Notes under the pieces: generated by a model | What the model was told of the DNA's origin: nothing | Databases searched by the model: none | The model's input: only the letters and a program-made list of their open reading frames with translations | Part shown: in pieces, positions 6,817 to 8,988 of the stretch | How the letters are laid out: every line of letters begins with the position of its first letter | Position numbering within the stretch: the first letter of the stretch is position 1 | Made by a program: the position numbers and the translations under genes | Assembly (NCBI GenBank): GCA_002692325.1 | Contig: NZJU01000052.1 | Coordinates: forward strand, 5,866 to 14,853 | From: Candidatus Pelagibacter sp. | GTDB lineage: Bacteria; Pseudomonadota; Alphaproteobacteria; Pelagibacterales; Pelagibacteraceae | Length of the DNA stretch: 8,988 bases | Direction: 5' to 3'

Positions 6817-8009
6817 TTAATTTTTTTTAAGCCTTTTTTTAAATCATCAATTAAGTCTTTTGGATCCTCTAAACCTATATGTAATCTAACAATGTATTCA
6901 TCTTTATTAAATCTATAATACTGACGCGCTTTTAAATATTCATCTTTTTTTGAGCTTCTTATCTCTTGAAGAATGGCGAGGCTTTCAAAACCACCCCAAC
7001 TATAACCTATTCCAAAAAGTTCAAGAGAATTTACAAATTTAACTACTGATGATTTTTTTTTGCTTTTAATAACTATTGAAAATAAGCCTGTAGCACCAGA
7101 GTAATATTTTTTCCAAAGCTTGTAATTTTTACTTGATGGATTATGTGGATAAAGAATTTCTTTAATTTTTTTTTGTTTCTTAAGAAAATTTATTACAGTT
7201 TTTGTATTTTCACTATGTTTCTTTAGTCTTATATCTAACGTTCTTAATCCTCTAATAATTAAATACGCTTCATCAGCTGACATTCTATAACCTGATAATT
7301 TATAAAAAAACATCAACTTGCTATAAACTTTTTTATTCACTGCTAAAGATCCTCCCATTGCATCAGAGTGTCCTGAAAAATATTTTGTAGCTGAACAAAA
7401 AGACATATCAAAACCTAACTTTAATGGTTTTAGAAATAAAGGTGTTCCCCAAGTGTTGTCTAAAAGAGTGTAAATTTTTTTTCTTTTCGCTAATGTAGTT
7501 ATTTTAGACAAATCTTGAAATTCAAAAGTATTGCTTCCAGGATTTTCTACCAAAATCATTTTCGTTTTTTTTGAAACTTTTCTTTTTAAATCATCAAAGG
7601 ACTCTGGATCATAAAATTTTGCCTGAATATCAAATTGTTTCATTAGTTCCTGAGATATTTCTTTAGTTGGACCATAAACGTTGTCTGAAACTAAAATTTC
7701 ATCACCTGGTCTGCACAGTGACATTAATGCCAAAGCTATACCACCAAATCCTGTTCCAGTTAAAAAAATGTGATACGCTTGTTCTAATTCTTTTAAAATA
7801 TTTTCGAGCTCAATTGTAGTTGTGCTGCCATACCTCCCGTAAGTATAGTGGGTAACTTTTTTATGTTTTTTAATCTTTAATTCATGTTGATACATTTCTT
7901 GCATTGAATTAAATAAGATAGTTGAGGCTCTTGTTACGGGGGGGTTTGCGGACCTATTAGCATTATCTTTTGTGGGATGTTTCAAAAATGTATTTATGGA
8001 CTTTTTCAT
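6813..8009 (-). CDS. metC: Cystathionine beta-lyase-type PLP enzyme (Cys/Met metabolism family)
   Basis: This is a 398-residue fold-type I PLP enzyme of the Cys/Met metabolism family. Visible active-site elements are TYGRYGSTTT (56-65; phosphate-binding Arg59), GTGFGG (85-90) for the cofactor phosphate, LLDNTWGTP (182-190; Asp184 pairs with the pyridine nitrogen), SATKYFSGHSD (206-216; Lys209 forms the internal aldimine) and YSWGGFES (336-343), with carboxylate-binding Arg375 in IVRLHIGLED. The N-terminal PPVTRASTILF and the SWGGFES motif favour a MetC-type C-S beta-lyase, which splits cystathionine into homocysteine, pyruvate and ammonia. Methionine gamma-lyase or cysteine desulfhydrase activity is possible, and the symbol is given on family grounds only. 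It is cytosolic. The start at 8009 lacks a Shine-Dalgarno; it is the first gene after the divergent AT-rich promoter region. It overlaps the MFS start by 4 nt (ATGA). One TTATCCACA (minus strand, 7144-7152) lies inside and encodes part of YPHN. Confidence 0.9.
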   Translation of the reverse strand: MKKSINTFLKHPTKDNANRSANPPVTRASTILFNSMQEMYQHELKIKKHKKVTHYTYGRYGSTTTIELENILKELEQAYHIFLTGTGFGGIALALMSLCRPGDEILVSDNVYGPTKEISQELMKQFDIQAKFYDPESFDDLKRKVSKKTKMILVENPGSNTFEFQDLSKITTLAKRKKIYTLLDNTWGTPLFLKPLKLGFDMSFCSATKYFSGHSDAMGGSLAVNKKVYSKLMFFYKLSGYRMSADEAYLIIRGLRTLDIRLKKHSENTKTVINFLKKQKKIKEILYPHNPSSKNYKLWKKYYSGATGLFSIVIKSKKKSSVVKFVNSLELFGIGYSWGGFESLAILQEIRSSKKDEYLKARQYYRFNKDEYIVRLHIGLEDPKDLIDDLKKGLKKIK

Positions 8010-8071
8010 AATATATTAATTGAAGTTTATATAACTTTAAGTAGATTGGATATAAAAAAGGAGGCAAAAAT
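8010..8071. promoter_or_regulatory. Divergent promoter region between metC-type gene and small basic-peptide gene
   Basis: Both flanking genes are read outward from this 62-nt spacer, so it must hold promoters for both unless transcripts start further away. It is almost pure A+T and contains a near-palindrome with AAGTT and AACTT arms (8023-8027, 8033-8037) around TATAT, which offers TATA-like -10 hexamers on both strands. No clear -35 hexamer with correct spacing was found on either strand. The plus side ends with the Shine-Dalgarno AAGGAGG. Confidence 0.4.
8058..8064 (+). promoter_or_regulatory. Shine-Dalgarno AAGGAGG for the 27-aa gene
   Basis: AAGGAGG stands 7 nt before the ATG at 8072, the ideal distance. 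It is the best ribosome-binding site I see in the window, where most genes have none. It does not serve the competing longer frame that opens at 7977, and it decides that the 27-codon frame is the real gene here. Confidence 0.85.
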
Positions 8072-8155
8072 ATGGGTTATCCAAAAAAACACAGAGGCCG
8101 AAGAAAAATTGGCTCAAAAAAGAGAAGAGCAAGAAAAAGAAATAAAAGAAAATAA
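8072..8155 (+). CDS. 27-aa extremely basic peptide, possible small ribosomal/RNA-binding protein
   Basis: The 27-codon frame starts MGYPKKHRGRRKIGSKK and ends in further Arg/Lys; 16 of 27 residues are Lys or Arg, with one His and no acidic residue. It has a perfect Shine-Dalgarno (AAGGAGG, 7-nt spacing), a divergent promoter region upstream and a membrane-protein gene 15 nt downstream. Such composition is typical of very short ribosomal proteins. The pattern KKxRxRRKIGSxKRRxRxR resembles the short basic peptides of the AURKAIP1/COX24 (mS38/bS22-like) type found in some bacteria and in mitochondrial ribosomes, and less closely bTHX and L36-type tails. This likeness is by eye and may only reflect composition. 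Other possibilities are an RNA chaperone or nucleoid-binding peptide. It is short enough to be missed by usual gene callers. The longer overlapping frame at 7977-8174 is rejected. Confidence 0.75.
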   Translation: MGYPKKHRGRRKIGSKKRRARKRNKRK

Positions 8156-8170
8156 TTTAATTATTAAAAT

Positions 8171-8893
8171 ATGAGGGAAATAACTCAAATAAGAAAATTG
8201 AGTTTGTGGGTGTTTATAGTTCCATTTTTAAGTATAAATTTATGCCTATTAATTTCAGTAAATTTTCATCTGTTAGAAGAAACTATATTTGCTGTAGATC
8301 AAATAGGTAGGTCTGATTTTACTTTTCCTTACTTTGATGGAAGCTTATCAATAAGTAGAGCCTCAAGAACGTTTCCGCAATACCTTATCTTTAAACCAGC
8401 GATGATTTTAACAAGTGTTATATTGATTTTGTATTGGTCCAAAACTAACAATTTGTTAAAATCTCTTTTAAAAATAGATCAAAATTTTCTATTTCGTATT
8501 TGCGGGATTATGTCTGCAATTTTTTTATCAATTCATTCAATTTTTTTAGGAATTGAATTTGACTTAAAAACAATTGAATTTCTAAAAAGATTTTTTTTAT
8601 TAGGTTTTATTCTCTCAGAAATAGCTGCCCAAGCACTATTAGTCTTCAAACTTATAAAATATAAAGATAAAATTACAGATTATTTTAATCCGGTTGTTTT
8701 GAAATTAAAACTTTTTTTAATAACTTTTTTAATAATAATTGCCATTATCGCTATACCATTTTTGAATAATGAAAATTATACGCACTTAAAACATGGATTA
8801 GAATGGAATTATTTTATAGGAATTATTTTTTTTTATTTTTTAACTTTTTTGTATTGGAAAGAAAACTTAACTCAAAGATTTGGGAGCAATTAA
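8171..8893 (+). CDS. Six-helix membrane protein, unassigned (possibly Frag1/DRAM/Sfk1-like)
   Basis: This 240-residue protein has about six hydrophobic helices (about 11-31, 73-90, 108-128, 140-161, 178-197 and 211-229). Between helices 1 and 2 lies a 40-residue polar loop, DQIGRSDFTFPYFDGSLSISRASRTFPQYLIF, probably outside the membrane. The last helix begins HGLEWNYF. The large first loop with an FP...SISRA segment and a Glu-Trp opening of the last helix recall the Frag1/DRAM/Sfk1 (CWH43 N-terminal) fold, but I do not recognise it with certainty and assign no function. The start has no Shine-Dalgarno and lies 15 nt after the basic-peptide gene, so the two probably share a transcript. Coding sequence is very AT-rich (11 G+C of 60 at 8701-8760). 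A 13-bp hairpin overlaps its stop codon. Confidence 0.8.
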   Translation: MREITQIRKLSLWVFIVPFLSINLCLLISVNFHLLEETIFAVDQIGRSDFTFPYFDGSLSISRASRTFPQYLIFKPAMILTSVILILYWSKTNNLLKSLLKIDQNFLFRICGIMSAIFLSIHSIFLGIEFDLKTIEFLKRFFLLGFILSEIAAQALLVFKLIKYKDKITDYFNPVVLKLKLFLITFLIIIAIIAIPFLNNENYTHLKHGLEWNYFIGIIFFYFLTFLYWKENLTQRFGSN

Positions 8894-8907
8894 GCTCCAC
8901 AAATCTT
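8875..8907. terminator. Strong hairpin spanning the stop codon of the membrane-protein gene
   Basis: AAGATTTGGGAGC (8875-8887) pairs with GCTCCACAAATCTT (8894-8907): 13 base pairs with one bulged A (8899) and a 6-nt loop, AATTAA, that contains the TAA stop. It is a probable transcription end for the plus-strand genes. The run of T expected after a rho-independent terminator is poor on both strands (AAGTTTGG on plus, TGAGTTAAG on minus), so it could instead protect the mRNA end or close a minus-strand RNA gene. Confidence 0.6.
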
Positions 8908-8988
8908 AAGTTTGGTTCGTCGTTGTAGGCGCTACCGCCGAACCTCCCGATCAACCATTTTAGCGCTACTCAGTTGACCTTTCTGCCC
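8908..8988. other. GC-rich structured segment at window edge, probable partial stable RNA gene
   Basis: G+C jumps to 42 of 78 bases at 8911-8988, against roughly 20-30% nearby, which in AT-rich genomes usually marks a stable RNA. GGTTCG (8914-8919) pairs with CGAACC (8939-8944) and encloses a GTAG/CTAC stem (8925-8928 with 8932-8935). A second helix joins GATCAAC (8949-8955, one bulge) with GTTGAC (8973-8978), and TAGCGCTA (8961-8968) is a perfect palindrome. GCGCTAC occurs twice (8929-8935 as GCGCTAC and 8963-8969). I could not match it to tRNA, 5S, SRP RNA, RNase P RNA, tmRNA or 6S RNA, and strand is undecided. A short minus-strand open frame (to a TAG at 8932-8934) uses CGG repeatedly, unlike all other genes here, so coding is unlikely. 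Confidence 0.45.

Noticed and set aside
7977..8174. 65-codon plus-strand open frame overlapping the start of the metC-type gene
   Set aside because: It overlaps the 5' end of the metC-type gene on the other strand, its product has no recognisable pattern, and the Shine-Dalgarno inside it serves the 27-codon frame at 8072.
8908..8988. tmRNA tag-like sequence on the minus strand (AACGACGAA resembles part of the E. coli tag region)
   Set aside because: The frame through it does not end in an AA/ALAA-type tag with a stop, and no tRNA-like end or permuted tmRNA parts could be drawn.
8932..8988. Minus-strand open frame entering from the right edge and ending at a TAG
   Set aside because: Only 18 residues are visible, it uses CGG codons repeatedly unlike the AGA-rich genes nearby, and the segment folds; RNA is the better guess.
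1..8988. CRISPR arrays, insertion sequences, prophage genes, tRNA or rRNA genes
   Set aside because: No regularly spaced repeats, transposase or phage motifs, or tRNA cloverleaf were seen on either strand.

Overview
The window is a compact, very AT-rich stretch of bacterial chromosome. Spacers are tiny, neighbouring genes often overlap at start and stop codons, and coding sequence is full of Lys, Ile, Asn and Phe. Base composition and gene content (M23 peptidase with a GPHLD motif, several small TSUP exporters, CADD-type protein, MetC-type PLP enzyme) fit a streamlined marine alphaproteobacterium of the SAR11/Pelagibacterales kind. That assignment is inference from style and gene families; no taxonomic marker gene is present.

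Layout. (1) 3-1260, plus strand: the C-terminal part of an M23-family peptidase followed 1 nt later by a small TSUP permease. (2) 1257-4719, minus strand: a tightly packed operon, read right to left, of a second and larger TSUP permease, an SxtJ-type membrane protein, a 50-residue DUF5989-type membrane protein at 3095-3247, and a 612-residue NodU/CmcH-type carbamoyltransferase. The last three are chained by TAATG stop/start overlaps. The operon meets the TSUP gene of block 1 tail to tail with a 4-nt overlap. (3) 4720-4777: a short spacer with a TTGACA box and a perfect 10-bp inverted repeat, placed like a repressor operator on the operon promoter. (4) 4778-5443, minus: a CADD-type diiron protein that keeps the metal ligands plus the Tyr and Lys linked to para-aminobenzoate formation in Chlamydia. 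(5) 5584-8009, minus: a cystathionine beta-lyase-type PLP enzyme overlapping (ATGA) an MFS transporter. (6) 8010-8893, plus: a divergent AT-rich promoter region, a 27-codon gene for an extremely basic peptide with the strongest Shine-Dalgarno in the window, and a six-helix membrane protein ending in a stable hairpin. (7) 8908-8988: a 54% GC structured segment cut by the window edge, probably a stable RNA gene of unidentified class.

Themes. The SxtJ/DUF5989/carbamoyltransferase set is a recurring trio that probably carbamoylates a surface or secreted sugar or small molecule. Two TSUP proteins and a MetC-type lyase suggest handling of sulfur compounds, although TSUP substrates cannot be read from sequence. 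The CADD protein suggests an alternative supply of para-aminobenzoate for folate. The most worthwhile items are the tiny basic peptide gene, the operator-like palindrome in front of the operon, the CADD residues, and the GC-rich edge element.
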